Assembly (NCBI GenBank): GCA_013286315.1
Contig: JABDFX010000024.1
Coordinates: 1 to 33,225, forward strand
Length of the DNA: 33,225 nt
Direction of reading: 5' to 3'
Source: Bacteroidota bacterium
Lineage (GTDB): Bacteria > Bacteroidota > Bacteroidia > Chitinophagales > Chitinophagaceae
Of this stretch, positions 32,284 through 33,225 are shown piece after piece. The notes beneath the pieces are model-generated. The model was given only the letters and a program-made list of their open reading frames with translations, made no database searches and was not told the DNA's origin. Numbering within the stretch: position 1 is the first letter of the stretch; each line of letters opens with the position of its first letter. Both the position numbers and the translations under genes were made by a program.

Positions 32284-32949
32284 TTAGTTGGGGATCTTTC
32301 CGTTTTCAGCCTGCTTCTTTAGTTCACCGTTTGCCATTACACCCACTTCCACGCGCCGGTTTAATTTCCGGTTAGCATCGGTATCGTTTGGATATTTAGG
32401 CTGATCTTCTCCATACCATTTGATATCAAATCTGTCTTTGGCCACACCTTTCGAAATCAGATAGTCGGCAACAGTAGTCGCCCTCATTTTTGACAAATCA
32501 ATATTGTATTGAACGGTTCCTGTATTGTCAGTATGCCCTTCAACCAGGATAATGGTTTCCGGGTAATCATTAAAAACAGTTGCGATCCTGTCCAGGTTGA
32601 ATTTTGCGGAGTCGCTCAGTCCGCTGGAATTGATCTTGAATAATAATCCGGAATTAAAAGTCATGTTGATACCTTCCCCGACCCTTTCAACCTGGGCATC
32701 CGGCACGGCCTGTTTGATGGCCCTGGCTTGTTTGTCCATATTATTTCCGATCAGATAACCGGCCCCACCTCCGACAGCAGCTCCGATCAGGGCGCCGATG
32801 ACGGAACTTTTTCCACCACCACCGATAATGGCACCGGCTGTTGCCCCGGCCGCAACCCCAATCCCCGTTCCCTTCTGTGTGTTGTTCAGGCTCTTGCAGG
32901 ATGAAAAAATAATCAATGTTAATACCGGTACAAACAAAAAATATTTCAT
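32284..32949 (-). CDS. OmpA family lipoprotein with glycine zipper
   Basis: 221 residues. The lipoprotein signal (LIIFSSCKS) is followed by a glycine-zipper segment (about residues 28-70, GVAAGATAGAIIGGG and GALIGAAVGGGAGYLIG) that can insert in or pack against membranes. The OmpA C-terminal peptidoglycan-binding domain comes last: ILVEGHTDNTGTVQYNIDLS, KMRATTVADYLISKGV, NRKLNRRVEV, with the diaminopimelate-binding Asp and Arg. It would tie the outer membrane to the cell wall. Confidence 0.95.
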   Translation of the reverse strand: MKYFLFVPVLTLIIFSSCKSLNNTQKGTGIGVAAGATAGAIIGGGGKSSVIGALIGAAVGGGAGYLIGNNMDKQARAIKQAVPDAQVERVGEGINMTFNSGLLFKINSSGLSDSAKFNLDRIATVFNDYPETIILVEGHTDNTGTVQYNIDLSKMRATTVADYLISKGVAKDRFDIKWYGEDQPKYPNDTDANRKLNRRVEVGVMANGELKKQAENGKIPN

Positions 32950-32965
32950 GATTTTATTTTATTAT

Positions 32966-33225
32966 TCATTTACAAATGGCAACCCTCAACAGGTCAATGT
33001 TCATGTCCTTCACGCCCTGGCTGCTTCCTGATTGAATGGCGTCGCATAAATTCTTTTTATCGGATGAATTCATTTTCGAGGAAAGTGTATTTGCGTCGCT
33101 CGTACCATATTTTGCCTCGTTCATTTTTACCATGGATTCAATTTTTGCTTTCCACGCGCCGGTCTCGTTTCCCTGCATCGCAATGGCCTTATTATAGCTT
33201 TCGATGGCACCCGAATAATTTCCGG
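32966..33225 (-). CDS. TPR-containing protein, C-terminal part
   Basis: The gene enters from beyond the right edge; 85 residues are visible. The outermost part reads GNYSGAIESYNKAIAMQGNE, a typical TPR unit, followed by WKAKIESMVKMNEAKYGTSD and a helical end LRVAICK. It precedes the OmpA-like lipoprotein by 16 bases on the same strand, so they are likely one operon. The rest of the protein, including any signal peptide, is not in view. Confidence 0.8.
   Translation of the reverse strand, partial: GNYSGAIESYNKAIAMQGNETGAWKAKIESMVKMNEAKYGTSDANTLSSKMNSSDKKNLCDAIQSGSSQGVKDMNIDLLRVAICK

Overview
The window comes from a member of the Bacteroidota, most likely a Chitinophagaceae-type soil or freshwater organism; this is inferred from content only. 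The evidence is the gene families (GH92, a GH99-like enzyme, GH20, a SARP-type membrane regulator, DUF4082 and SMUG2/DUF4918 proteins, a GldL-like small protein), lipoprotein signal peptides with SC or SCK lipoboxes, the scarcity of Shine-Dalgarno sequences, and at least one promoter of the Bacteroidetes type (TTTG, 20 bp, TAnnTTTG). No rRNA, tRNA, CRISPR array, insertion sequence or phage gene was seen.

Region 1 (1-9482, + strand) is a glycan-related block. It opens with the end of a GH92 alpha-mannosidase, then a 550-base stretch that may hold the decayed 5' end of a sulfatase gene. Next come a large one-component regulator (extracytoplasmic lectin-like and kelch domains, one membrane helix, cytoplasmic SARP-type DNA-binding and BTAD domains) and a secreted GH71/99-like hydrolase. 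A tight four-gene cassette follows: SGNH hydrolase-TPR protein (broken by a 1-nt change in a T run), SxtJ-family membrane protein, DUF5989 micro-membrane protein and a NodU/CmcH-type O-carbamoyltransferase. The cassette suggests carbamoylation of an envelope or exported glycan.

Region 2 (9574-20414) is mixed housekeeping and accessory content: a divergent D-aminoacylase-like lipoprotein, a small secreted protein with a clear terminator, a SMUG2-type DNA glycosylase with a suspicious homopolymer at its start, a DUF488 protein, a GH20 hexosaminidase, a zinc-finger plus nuclease-fold protein, and a DUF4082 lipoprotein. On the minus strand lie an ExbD-like periplasmic protein, an unusual FAD monooxygenase-membrane protein fusion, a small charged protein and a DinB-family protein.

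Region 3 (20415-23415) holds an intergenic repeat cluster ending in an intrinsic terminator with no + strand gene upstream, a good promoter overlapping a perfect palindrome ahead of two or three small proteins, and an ECF42-type sigma factor with its usual YCII/DGPF partner.

Region 4 (23602-30501) is a complete efflux operon: TetR regulator, TolC-like outer membrane factor, HlyD-like lipoprotein adaptor, two ABC ATPases and two ABC-2 permeases, the arrangement of ybhGFSR-type exporters. The first ATPase carries an in-frame array of twelve heptanucleotides.

Region 5 (30531-33225) has an NTF2-like secreted protein, a PAP2 phosphatase, a one-helix small protein, an OmpA/glycine-zipper lipoprotein, and the end of a TPR protein that runs off the window.
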